A stretch of DNA of 7,125 nt, taken from contig RDDY01000309.1 of NCBI GenBank assembly GCA_003852805.1, positions 1-7,125 of the forward strand, read 5' to 3'. Position 1 is the first letter of the stretch. Every line of letters begins with the position of its first letter. The notes under the pieces are model-generated. The model saw only the letters and a program-made list of their open reading frames with translations, ran no database searches and was not told the origin of the DNA. Source of the stretch: Chryseobacterium sp. (GTDB lineage Bacteria > Bacteroidota > Bacteroidia > Flavobacteriales > Weeksellaceae). A program made the position numbers and the translations under genes. Positions 1 to 6,673 of this stretch are shown one piece after another.

Positions 1-1
1 G

Positions 2-2443
2 CTGGACGAATCTACGGCGGCCGCAGAAGCCATGCACATGTTCTTCGGCAACCTGACGAAAGAGCAAAAGAAGAACGGCGCCAATAAATTTTTTGTTTCA
101 GATTGGGTATTGCCCCAAACGCTGGCGGTTCTGAGAACCAAAGCCGACGGCTTGGGCATTGAAATAGTTACCGGCGACCACAATGAGTTTACGGCAGACG
201 AAACTTTCTTCGGCGTATTGCTGCAATATCCGGGCAAAAACGGAGTGGTGGCAGATTATACAGAATTCATTGCCAAGGCAAAACAATCGGATTTGCAGGT
301 AGCGGTGGCTTGCGACCCTTTGGCGCTGGTTCGCCTGAAATCTCCGGGCGCTATGGGCGCTGATTGCGCTGTTGGTACCACTCAGCGATTCGGCATCCCG
401 ATGGGTTACGGTGGGCCGCATGCAGCTTTCTTCACCTGCAAGGAAGAGTACAAGCGTGACCTGCCGGGCCGCATCATCGGTGTATCTCAGGATGTCTATG
501 GCGGCCGTGCACTGCGTATGGCGCTGCAGACGCGTGAGCAACACATCAAGCGCGAGAAAGCGACCTCCAACATTTGTACAGCCCAAGTATTGCTGGCGGT
601 CATGGCAGGAATGTACGCGGTTTATCACGGCCCCAACGGTCTGCGTTTCATTGCCGACCAAGTTCATTACAAAGCCAATGCGCTGCGCGAAGCGGTAAAA
701 CAGTTGGGTTATGAAGTGGTGGAAGAACCGATCTTCGATACGGTGAAGTTTGCTCTGAGTGAAGACGAAAAGTCGAAGCTTAAAAAGCAATTGGAAGCCG
801 CAGCCATTAACCTGAATTATTTTACCGACTCATTTGTAAGCATTTCGATCAACGAAGCATCGACTTTGGAAAAGCTTCAAAAGTTGGTAGATGAATTGGC
901 TACATTCAAAAACAAAGATTCGGTAAAATTAGAACTGAAAGAGGAAACGAGCATTCCCGGAGACCTCTACCGCGACGGCGATTTGCTGAAAGAAGAAGTC
1001 TTCAACAAATACCATACGGAAACCGAGCTGATGCGTTACATCAAGCGTTTGGAGCGTAAGGATTTATCGCTCACGCACTCCATGATTTCGCTCGGTTCTT
1101 GTACCATGAAGCTGAACGCCGCAACCGAGATGCTGCCGCTTTCTTGGGCGGAGTGGGGCAGCGTACACCCGTTCGTTCCAAAAGAACAGGCACAAGGCTA
1201 CGGGAAGTTGATTAAAGAATTAGAGAAAGACTTGGCCGAGATAACAGGCTTTGCCGGAACTTCGCTTCAACCGAACTCCGGGGCGCAAGGAGAGTACGCC
1301 GGCCTTATGGTCATCCGTGAATACCACAAATCGCGCGGAGATCACCACAGAAACATCGCACTGATCCCGCAATCCGCGCACGGTACCAACCCGGCATCTG
1401 CGGTCATGGCCGGTATGAAAGTAGTGGTGGTGAAGAACCTCGAAAACGGTGAGATTGACTTCGAGGATCTGAAGAAGAAAGCAGAACAACACAGCGAGAA
1501 CTTGGCAGCAGCCATGATTACTTATCCGTCCACCTACGGTTTCTTTGACGCGAACATCAAGGAAATCACATCACTGATTCACGAGCACGGCGGGCAGGTT
1601 TATTTGGATGGTGCCAATATGAACGCTCAGGTGGGCTTTACCAGTCCGGGTGCGGTGGGCGCAGATGTTTGCCACTTGAATCTGCACAAGACTTTCGCCA
1701 TCCCGCACGGTGGCGGTGGTCCGGGCGTGGGCCCGATCTGTGTGGCCGAACACTTGGTTCCGTTCCTGCCATCGAACCCGAATATCCCGACAGGCGGCAG
1801 CAAGGCCATCGATGCCATTTCAGCAGCGCCTTACGGTTCATCGCTGGTACTGAACATTTCTTATGCTTATATCAAAATGCTCGGCACTTATGGCTTGAAA
1901 AAGGCCACCGAGCACGCCATCTTGAACGCCAACTATCTGAAAGATTTGCTTAAAGAACATTTCCCGATTCTTTACAGCAATAAGAACGGTAGGGTAGCGC
2001 ACGAGTGCATCGTAGATTTCCGTCAGTTCAAATCGCTCGGGATCGAAGTGGCCGATGTGGCCAAGCGCTTGATGGACTACGGTTTCCATGCACCGACGGT
2101 AAGCTTCCCGGTGGCGGGTACGCTGATGATCGAGCCTACCGAGTCCGAGAGTAAGGAGGAAATGGATAGATTCGCCGAAGCATTGATCAACATCAAACGC
2201 GAAATCGACGAGATTGCAGAAGGCCAAGCCGACCGCGAAAACAATGTGTTAAAGAATGCGCCGCATACAGAGCAGATCGTTATCTCCGATGAATGGGACA
2301 AACCTTACAGCCGCGAGAAGGCAGCGTATCCGCTGGACTGGGTGCGCACGCATAAATTCTTCGCCAGCGTTTCGCGTGTGGAGGAAGCCTACGGCGACAG
2401 AAATTTAATCTGTACCTGCGAGCCGATTGAGGCTTACATGTAA
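2..2443 (+). CDS. gcvP: Glycine dehydrogenase (decarboxylating), glycine cleavage system P-protein, 5'-truncated
   Basis: PLP enzyme of the glycine cleavage system: it decarboxylates glycine and passes the aminomethyl group to the lipoyl arm of H-protein (GcvH). The reading frame is open from the window edge, and its first residues (LDESTAAAEAMHMF) match the interior of P-proteins, so the internal ATG at 32 is not the start. About 813 codons are present; family members are near 950-960, so roughly 150 residues lie outside. The N-terminal half carries SPGAMGAD and RFGIPMGYGGPHAAFF. The C-terminal half carries SLGSCTMKLNAATEM (about residues 360-375 of this fragment), then LHKTFAIPHGGGGPG, in which Lys563 of the fragment (codon 1688-1690) is the expected PLP Schiff-base lysine. 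MIEPTESES and CTCEPIEAYM form the usual C-terminal end. Both halves are in one chain, unlike the split gcvPA/gcvPB type. No frameshift or missing key residue is seen. It ends in front of a strong terminator. Confidence 0.98.
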   Translation: MDESTAAAEAMHMFFGNLTKEQKKNGANKFFVSDWVLPQTLAVLRTKADGLGIEIVTGDHNEFTADETFFGVLLQYPGKNGVVADYTEFIAKAKQSDLQVAVACDPLALVRLKSPGAMGADCAVGTTQRFGIPMGYGGPHAAFFTCKEEYKRDLPGRIIGVSQDVYGGRALRMALQTREQHIKREKATSNICTAQVLLAVMAGMYAVYHGPNGLRFIADQVHYKANALREAVKQLGYEVVEEPIFDTVKFALSEDEKSKLKKQLEAAAINLNYFTDSFVSISINEASTLEKLQKLVDELATFKNKDSVKLELKEETSIPGDLYRDGDLLKEEVFNKYHTETELMRYIKRLERKDLSLTHSMISLGSCTMKLNAATEMLPLSWAEWGSVHPFVPKEQAQGYGKLIKELEKDLAEITGFAGTSLQPNSGAQGEYAGLMVIREYHKSRGDHHRNIALIPQSAHGTNPASAVMAGMKVVVVKNLENGEIDFEDLKKKAEQHSENLAAAMITYPSTYGFFDANIKEITSLIHEHGGQVYLDGANMNAQVGFTSPGAVGADVCHLNLHKTFAIPHGGGGPGVGPICVAEHLVPFLPSNPNIPTGGSKAIDAISAAPYGSSLVLNISYAYIKMLGTYGLKKATEHAILNANYLKDLLKEHFPILYSNKNGRVAHECIVDFRQFKSLGIEVADVAKRLMDYGFHAPTVSFPVAGTLMIEPTESESKEEMDRFAEALINIKREIDEIAEGQADRENNVLKNAPHTEQIVISDEWDKPYSREKAAYPLDWVRTHKFFASVSRVEEAYGDRNLICTCEPIEAYM

Positions 2444-2465
2444 GCACTTTAAATTGATAAATACG

Positions 2466-2500
2466 AAATCCGAGGACTTTTTTGGTCCTCGGATTTTTTT
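2466..2500 (+). terminator. Intrinsic terminator of gcvP
   Basis: A perfect 12-bp stem, AAATCCGAGGAC (2466-2477) with GTCCTCGGATTT (2485-2496), closes a 7-base loop TTTTTTG. It runs straight into a T tract (2494-2500). It begins 22 bases after the gcvP stop codon. The A tract on the opposite side is only three bases long, so it should work mainly on the + strand. Confidence 0.93.
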
Positions 2501-2510
2501 AAAAGCTTTG
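2482..2510 (+). promoter_or_regulatory. Possible promoter for dgt, overlapping the gcvP terminator
   Basis: TTG (2482-2484) lies 18 bases ahead of AAGCTTTG (2503-2510). The second element fits the Bacteroidota -7 consensus TAnnTTTG in 5 of its 6 fixed bases, missing only the first T. The start codon of dgt is 24 bases downstream. The TTG sits in the loop of the gcvP terminator hairpin. The match is imperfect and T-rich DNA gives such matches by chance, so this is tentative. The terminator does imply that dgt needs a promoter of its own here. Confidence 0.3.
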
Positions 2511-2534
2511 TCTTTTAATCACTATTTTTAAGCA

Positions 2535-3884
2535 ATGAATCTCAATTCTTTGTTCAGCAACCGGCGTACGGGCATGGCTGCGGCCACTGTGGCTTCCCGA
2601 ACCGATTATCAACGCGACTTCGACCGCATTGTTTTTTCATCAGCCTTTCGGCGCTTGCAAAATAAAACCCAGGTGTTTCCCCTGCCGGGCAGTGTCTTTG
2701 TGCACAACCGTCTGACGCACTCGCTGGAGGTGGCTTCCGTAGGCAGAAGCTTGGGCAGTCTTGCCGGAGAATATATCGTCGATAGATTCCGGAATGATCT
2801 GACCGAAGCCGCCGTCGATTTTTATCTGTACAATCTAAGCAATGTGATTGCGTCGGCCTGCCTTTGCCATGATGTGGGTAATCCTGCGTTCGGCCACAGT
2901 GGCGAGGATGCCATCGCGAGTTATTTTGAGGAAAACGCTACCGATTTAAAGGTCTTGTTCACCGATAAAGAATGGGCAGATTTGGTCAACTTTGAAGGCA
3001 ACGCAAACGCCATCAGAATCCTGACGCATCAACAAAGCGGCAAGGATGCAGGCGGTCTGCAACTGACTTATTCCACCTTGGCAAGCATCGCAAAATATCC
3101 GGCAGAATCCATCGCGCGCAATAAGAATTTTATCAACCGAAAGAAGTTTGGTTTTTTCCTGAACGAGAAAGAAACCTTCAAAAGCATTGCGGCAGGTACG
3201 GGCATGTTGCAAGAGAGTGACGAACCACTGATATATAAACGGCATCCGTTCGTCTATTTGGTGGAAGCGGCGGACGATATTTGCTACAACATCATCGATA
3301 TGGAAGACGCGCATCGTCTCGGCATCGTTTCTACCGCTGATTGCGAGAATCTGTTCATCGACCTGATCAGTTCTGAGAATGGCGACGTGCAAAGGGTCAC
3401 TCAAAAATTAGGCGTGATAACCAACAGCAACGAGCGCATTTCTTACCTGCGCGCGAAAACCATCAACGCCCTAATCAACAAATCCATCGAACTGTTCCGG
3501 GACAATATCGAGAAGATACTGAGCGGCGAGATGAACATTGCGTTGTTGGACATGTATCGTGCGGAGAACAAAGCATTGGAACAAATCGAGAAGTTCTCAA
3601 TCGCTGAGATCTATAACCACAAAGCCGTGGTGGAGATTGAAAACGCCGGCTATAATGTGTTGTATGAATTGCTCGACCATTTTATTCCGTCTGTGGTAAA
3701 AGAGGAACGGAGCAAGTTCGACAAAATGGCTCTGAAACTTCTCCCAGAGCAGTTCCGATACGAGGACCAAAACGTCTATCGCCGCGTTTTGGGCGTGCTG
3801 GATTTTGTCTCGGGAATGACGGACAACTACGCAACGGATCTGTACCGCAAGATTAAAGGAATCGATATCGGTATGACCGTCTGA
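2535..3884 (+). CDS. dgt: dGTPase-like deoxynucleoside triphosphate triphosphohydrolase (HD superfamily)
   Basis: Predicted cytosolic, metal-dependent enzyme that hydrolyses dGTP (or another dNTP) to deoxynucleoside plus triphosphate. The 449-residue protein starts with the family's typical segment TDYQRDFDRIVFSSAFRRL (23-41) and KTQVFPL (44-50). The HD metal site is visible: His62 in RLTHSLEVA, His112-Asp113 in CLCHDVGNPAFGHSGED, and an aspartate of the ADD motif (Asp247/248) in EAADDICYNIIDMEDA. The conserved FEGNANAIRIL is at 153-163. Length agrees with the dGTPase-like family (about 440-500). The ATG at 2535 is chosen because the conserved block begins soon after it and the gcvP terminator lies upstream. 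The SPFH gene follows after 46 bases without a visible terminator, so the two may be cotranscribed. Which dNTP is preferred cannot be read from sequence. Some dGTPases of this superfamily act against phages by depleting dNTPs, but the housekeeping setting favours nucleotide-pool control. Confidence 0.93.
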   Translation: MNLNSLFSNRRTGMAAATVASRTDYQRDFDRIVFSSAFRRLQNKTQVFPLPGSVFVHNRLTHSLEVASVGRSLGSLAGEYIVDRFRNDLTEAAVDFYLYNLSNVIASACLCHDVGNPAFGHSGEDAIASYFEENATDLKVLFTDKEWADLVNFEGNANAIRILTHQQSGKDAGGLQLTYSTLASIAKYPAESIARNKNFINRKKFGFFLNEKETFKSIAAGTGMLQESDEPLIYKRHPFVYLVEAADDICYNIIDMEDAHRLGIVSTADCENLFIDLISSENGDVQRVTQKLGVITNSNERISYLRAKTINALINKSIELFRDNIEKILSGEMNIALLDMYRAENKALEQIEKFSIAEIYNHKAVVEIENAGYNVLYELLDHFIPSVVKEERSKFDKMALKLLPEQFRYEDQNVYRRVLGVLDFVSGMTDNYATDLYRKIKGIDIGMTV

Positions 3885-3930
3885 TTGCGGCCGGAAAAAC
3901 TTAACTTTAGAAAATTAAACTTTTATAACC

Positions 3931-4872
3931 ATGGCATTTTTAGGAGTCATTTTATTCTTCGGGCTGATCGTTCTGTTCGCCTCATTTTTCACCGTCAAAC
4001 AAGAAACCGCTGCGGTGGTGGAACGCTTAGGGAAGTTTCTCGCTGTGCGTCACGCGGGCCTTCACCTTAAGATACCGTTTATAGATCAGGTAGCCAAAAG
4101 AGAGAATCTGCGCATCCAGCAGCTGGATGTAATCATCGATACAAAGACACTGGATAATGTGTTTGTTCGTCTCAAAATATCGGTGCAGTATCAGGTGATC
4201 CGTACGCAGGTAGCCGACGCTTACTACCGTTTGGAGAATCCGGAAAACCAGATTACATCTTATGTGTTTGACGTGGTGCGTGCCGAAGTTCCAAAGCTGA
4301 AACTCGACGATGTTTTCCTGAAAAAAGACGATATCGCTATCGCTGTGAAAAGCGAACTGCAGGATGCGATGCAGAGCTACGGTTACGACATCATCAAAGC
4401 CCTTGTGACGGACATTGACCCCGATGAGCAGGTGAAACATGCGATGAACCGCATCAACGCCGCAGAGCGCGAGAAAACGGCTGCCGAGTATGAATCTGAA
4501 GCACAACGAATCCGCATTGTAGCCGTAGCAAAAGCCGAAGCCGAATCCAAAAAACTGCAAGGACAAGGTATCGCCGATCAGCGTCGCGAGATTGCCAAAG
4601 GTCTGGAGGAATCTGTAAAAATGCTGAACGCTGCCAATATCAACGCTCAGGAAGCCTCGGCGCTGATCGTGGTTACCCAGCATTACGATACTTTGCATTC
4701 CATCGGTTCCAGCAACCGTTCAAACCTTGTGCTGTTACCCAATTCGCCCACCGCAGCCAGCAATATGCTGAATGACCTTACGGTGGCAATGACGGCAGCT
4801 ACCAAGATTCAGGAAGCAAAGAATTATCCACCCGCGCCGGAGGATCACACGCACTTACCGGGGAATAGATAA
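3931..4872 (+). CDS. SPFH/band-7 membrane scaffold protein, HIR/stomatin-like
   Basis: 313 residues. One N-terminal hydrophobic segment (about 2-20, AFLGVILFFGLIVLFASFF) should anchor it in the inner membrane, without a cleavage site. An SPFH/prohibitin-homology domain follows (about 22-185: VKQETAAVVERLGKF, HAGLHLKIPFID, DVIIDTKTLDNVFVRLKISVQYQV). Next comes a long charged, Ala/Glu/Lys-rich helix, probably coiled coil (about 175-232, AAEREKTAAEYESEAQ to KAEAESKKLQGQGIADQRRE). The tail is short and proline-rich. Segments such as YVFDVVRAEVPKLKLDDVF (111-129), DIDPDEQVKHAMNRINAA (161-178), GIADQRREIAKGL (213-225) and VTQHYDTLHSIG (248-259) resemble the plant HIR subgroup more than prohibitin or HflK/HflC, judged from memory. 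SPFH proteins form large membrane rings that organise microdomains and proteases. No NfeD-like partner or FtsH gene is adjacent, so the specific role is unknown. It lies 46 bases after dgt and ends before a hairpin. Confidence 0.9.
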   Translation: MAFLGVILFFGLIVLFASFFTVKQETAAVVERLGKFLAVRHAGLHLKIPFIDQVAKRENLRIQQLDVIIDTKTLDNVFVRLKISVQYQVIRTQVADAYYRLENPENQITSYVFDVVRAEVPKLKLDDVFLKKDDIAIAVKSELQDAMQSYGYDIIKALVTDIDPDEQVKHAMNRINAAEREKTAAEYESEAQRIRIVAVAKAEAESKKLQGQGIADQRREIAKGLEESVKMLNAANINAQEASALIVVTQHYDTLHSIGSSNRSNLVLLPNSPTAASNMLNDLTVAMTAATKIQEAKNYPPAPEDHTHLPGNR

Positions 4873-4890
4873 GTTGCAGAGTAATACAGC

Positions 4891-4924
4891 AAAAAAGAAT
4901 CCCGATGCCGTAGGCATCGGGATT
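4891..4924 (-). terminator. Intrinsic terminator of rpmI-rplT, probably bidirectional
   Basis: A perfect 12-bp stem, AATCCCGATGCC (4898-4909) with GGCATCGGGATT (4913-4924), encloses a 3-base loop. On the minus strand the stem is followed by C and six T (4896-4891), the better terminator. On the + strand it is followed only by a short mixed tract (TTTATT), so it may also serve the SPFH gene less efficiently. It lies in the convergent gap between the two gene blocks. Confidence 0.9.
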
Positions 4925-4949
4925 TATTGATAACAGAAAGATTAGTGTT

Positions 4950-5294
4950 TTATTTTACTTGGTCAACGACCGCTTTGAAAGCTTCCGGATGGTTCATCGC
5001 CAGGTCGGCAAGAACTTTTCTGTTCAGCTCGATGTTGTTCTTCTTCAAAGCGCCCATCAACTGAGAGTAAGACATTCCGTGCTGTCTTGCACCCGCGTTG
5101 ATACGGGTGATCCACAGTGAACGGAAGTTTCTTTTCTTCTCCTTTCTGCCGCGGTAGGCATATTGCATGGCTTTTTCAACTGCGTTTTTCGCAACGGTCC
5201 ATACATTCTTTCTTCTTCCGAAATAGCCTTTCGCCTGCTTCAGGACTTTTTTTCTGCGGGCTCTGCTGGCAACCGCGTTTACTGATCTTGGCAT
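4950..5294 (-). CDS. rplT: 50S ribosomal protein L20
   Basis: 114-residue basic protein, full length for L20 (about 115-120). It needs to bind 23S rRNA early in large-subunit assembly. The N-terminal arm [20 protein letters not shown] and the following [38 protein letters not shown] (54-71) and [17 protein letters not shown] (94-110) are family signatures. The ATG at 5294 is fixed by the invariant MPR start. The leader ahead of it is A-rich (TTCAAAAAACAAATTAAATT) with no Shine-Dalgarno, as is common in Bacteroidota ribosomal protein genes. It is second in a minus-strand pair with rpmI, 118 bases apart, and is followed by a terminator. In other bacteria L20 represses its own operon by binding leader mRNA; whether that occurs here is not shown. 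Confidence 0.98.
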   Translation of the reverse strand: MPRSVNAVASRARRKKVLKQAKGYFGRRKNVWTVAKNAVEKAMQYAYRGRKEKKRNFRSLWITRINAGARQHGMSYSQLMGALKKNNIELNRKVLADLAMNHPEAFKAVVDQVK

Positions 5295-5387
5295 AATTTA
5301 ATTTGTTTTTTGAATAGGGCGGAAGCTCTTGCTCCTCTTTGTGGCACCGATTCAGGGTTAACTTTTTGTTGAATTTTACTAAAATTC

Positions 5388-5409
5388 TTATAAACCGAAA
5401 TGTTTATAA
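5388..5409 (-). promoter_or_regulatory. AU-rich stem-loop between rpmI and rplT
   Basis: On the minus-strand transcript, TTATAAAC and GTTTATAA form an 8-bp perfect stem with the 6-base loop ATTTCG, starting three bases after the rpmI stop codon. No T tract follows, so it is not a convincing terminator. It could protect or process the mRNA, or belong to a longer structured leader of rplT in the 118-base gap. The stem is A/T-rich and may form only weakly. Confidence 0.4.
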
Positions 5410-5412
5410 AAA

Positions 5413-5610
5413 CTACTTGATGGCCAGTTGGCGCAGTACGCTTTTCTCGTCCACGGACGCAACGTAAGAAGTCTGCGTCAGATTTCTCTTCTGCTTGGTC
5501 GTCTTCTTGGTCAAGATGTGGCTCTTGTAGGCGTTCTTTCTTTTGATCTTTCCGGTTCCGGTCAGAGCAAAACGCTTCTTGGCACCTGATTTAGTTTTCA
5601 GTTTTGGCAT
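5413..5610 (-). CDS. rpmI: 50S ribosomal protein L35
   Basis: 65-residue, strongly basic protein of the large ribosomal subunit, full length for the family. The N-terminal signature [20 protein letters not shown] is intact, followed by [24 protein letters not shown] and the typical end SVLRQLAIK. The MPK start fixes the ATG at 5610. The leader upstream is A-rich (AACAGAAAACAAAAACAGCAAAA), without a Shine-Dalgarno sequence. It is the first gene of the rpmI-rplT pair. Its usual upstream partner infC is not adjacent; the neighbour upstream is a LuxR-type regulator on the same strand, 113 bases away. Confidence 0.98.
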   Translation of the reverse strand: MPKLKTKSGAKKRFALTGTGKIKRKNAYKSHILTKKTTKQKRNLTQTSYVASVDEKSVLRQLAIK

Positions 5611-5648
5611 TTTTGCTGTTTTTGTTTTCTGTTATCAATTATAGTCTG

Positions 5649-5675
5649 CAAAAATACAAAATTCTTCCGATTCAA
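5649..5675 (-). promoter_or_regulatory. Bacteroidota-type promoter of rpmI-rplT
   Basis: Read on the minus strand, TATTTTTG (5656-5649) matches the -7 consensus TAnnTTTG in full. A TTG (5675-5673) lies 16 bases ahead of it, slightly shorter than the usual spacing of about 17-23. The expected transcript would start near 5643, giving an A-rich leader of roughly 30 bases. This places transcription of rpmI-rplT under its own control rather than only readthrough from the regulator upstream. Confidence 0.6.
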
Positions 5676-5723
5676 TAGCCGGAATTGTCTGCTTTTGATT
5701 ATTTTATCGGCTTTAAAAAGACG

Positions 5724-6431
5724 TTACGGAACTAATTCAAATGCTTCGGCAAATTTCAGAAGTTCCGCGAACGACTTTACTTCCAGTTTTCGGTTGATGT
5801 TCTTGCGGTGCGTGCCGACGGTTTCTTTGGAAATAAAAAGCGCATCAGATATTTCGGCTGTGGTTTTTCCTGCTGTGATCTGTGTAATAATCTCTTTTTC
5901 GCGATGGGTCAACAGCGAAAACTTTCGATAGTTGGCCGCGATGTACCTGTTCTCTTCCAACACGCGGCTCACTTTCCGCATCATGCTACCGACGCCTTCT
6001 ACCGGGCTGGATAACATGATCAGACTTTGCCCGCCGTCCTGCGGCAGCAATTTGCACACCGTATAAAACCACTTGTGTTCTTTCTGTTTGTAAAGTTTTA
6101 CGCGTTGGAAGAAATTGTATTGCTTGGTAGAGTCGTTATTACGGCAATAATCGAGCAGGCGCGGAAGCACTTCGGCCATGTCTTCCTCCACAAAGAATTT
6201 CCGGTAATAGTGATCTTTCATCAGGTTCAATTCTTCAAGCTCGACGCCCAGATGGTGGCAACCCCACTCGTTCATGTAGAGAATCTGCTGGGGCGTGCCC
6301 GCATTGTCCATGGTATGAACCATGAGTGAAGCGGGTACAAGGCGCGCAAAGTCGGCCACCTCAAAACCACCGTTCGTCAGTCCGCGGTTGATCTGAAAAA
6401 GTTTTTGACTTATGTCGTCGAAGGTTGGCAT
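5724..6431 (-). CDS. PAS-like sensor plus LuxR-type HTH transcriptional regulator
   Basis: Predicted cytosolic DNA-binding regulator, 235 residues from the ATG at 6431. Residues about 30-145 look like a PAS-type sensory fold: a start near ASLMVHTMDNAGTPQQILYMN, a helical middle (GVELEELNLMKDHYYRKFF) and the strand pair KEHKWFYTVCKLLP with GQSLIMLSSPV. A linker helix (about 148-165) leads to a LuxR/GerE HTH (about 171-232): LLTHREKEIITQITAGKTTAEI, then ISKETVGTHRKNINRKLEV with the recognition helix. It lacks a phosphorylatable receiver domain, so it is not a classical response regulator; the ligand or signal is unknown. A TTG at 6464 could add 11 residues, but the ATG is preferred because the added stretch is not needed by either domain. 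No terminator follows it before rpmI. The divergent exported-protein gene lies 242 bases away, with an inverted repeat in the gap that might be its operator. Confidence 0.87.
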   Translation of the reverse strand: MPTFDDISQKLFQINRGLTNGGFEVADFARLVPASLMVHTMDNAGTPQQILYMNEWGCHHLGVELEELNLMKDHYYRKFFVEEDMAEVLPRLLDYCRNNDSTKQYNFFQRVKLYKQKEHKWFYTVCKLLPQDGGQSLIMLSSPVEGVGSMMRKVSRVLEENRYIAANYRKFSLLTHREKEIITQITAGKTTAEISDALFISKETVGTHRKNINRKLEVKSFAELLKFAEAFELVP

Positions 6432-6476
6432 AGGAAAATGATTGAGATGTGTTAAAAATAGCAAATTTTTTGTAAG

Positions 6477-6494
6477 ATACCCGGCAGTGGGTAT
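6477..6494. promoter_or_regulatory. Inverted repeat, candidate operator for the adjacent LuxR-type regulator
   Basis: ATACCC (6477-6482) and GGGTAT (6489-6494) are perfect inverted arms around a 6-base centre. Read as TACCCGG-CA-GTGGGTA it has the 7-2-7 heptamer arrangement known for NarL-family sites (TACYYMT-N2-AKRRGTA): the left half fits 5 of 7 positions and the right half 6 of 7. It abuts the -33 element of the promoter facing the exported-protein gene and lies 46 bases from the regulator's start codon. Binding is inferred, not shown. Confidence 0.45.
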
Positions 6495-6524
6495 TGTTTC
6501 CGTTTTAATGCAACAATAGATTTG
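6494..6524 (+). promoter_or_regulatory. Bacteroidota-type promoter for the exported-protein gene
   Basis: TTG (6494-6496), a 20-base spacer and TAGATTTG (6517-6524) match the Bacteroidota pattern TTG-N(17-23)-TAnnTTTG in full. Transcription would start near 6530, leaving a 5' leader of about 140 bases before the ATG at 6674. Confidence 0.65.
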
Positions 6525-6673
6525 CAGGATTATTAAAATGTAATACCGTGCTAACTGCCACTATGGCTGCTACTGTGTAGAAAAGGGTCAGAACCAAGAC
6601 CAACTTTGCAGCTATGACTTTTCGTGCGGCGCTTCAAACTCTTTTGAAAATAAATATAATTAGATTGTTTACT

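Noticed and set aside
98..790. A 230-codon open frame on the minus strand inside gcvP
   Set aside because: It is fully antisense to the conserved P-protein frame, has a low-complexity, Arg/His/Cys-rich translation and shows no recognisable domain.
3885..3930. Possible promoter between dgt and the SPFH gene (TAACTTTA at 3902-3909)
   Set aside because: The -7-like element misses the final G, and the nearest TTG is only 14 bases upstream, too close for the usual spacing.
3885..4070. A 61-codon + strand open frame overlapping the SPFH start
   Set aside because: It is out of frame with the conserved SPFH coding sequence and gives an Arg-rich translation typical of a shadow frame.
4027..4698. A 223-codon open frame on the minus strand inside the SPFH gene
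   Set aside because: It is antisense to a well-supported gene, and its Phe/His/Leu-rich translation is what the complement of an Ala/Glu/Lys-rich coiled coil would give.
6563..6580. Five-codon upstream open frame (ATG GCT GCT ACT GTG TAG) in the leader of the exported-protein gene
   Set aside because: So short a frame is expected by chance and has no ribosome-binding or peptide signature to support it.
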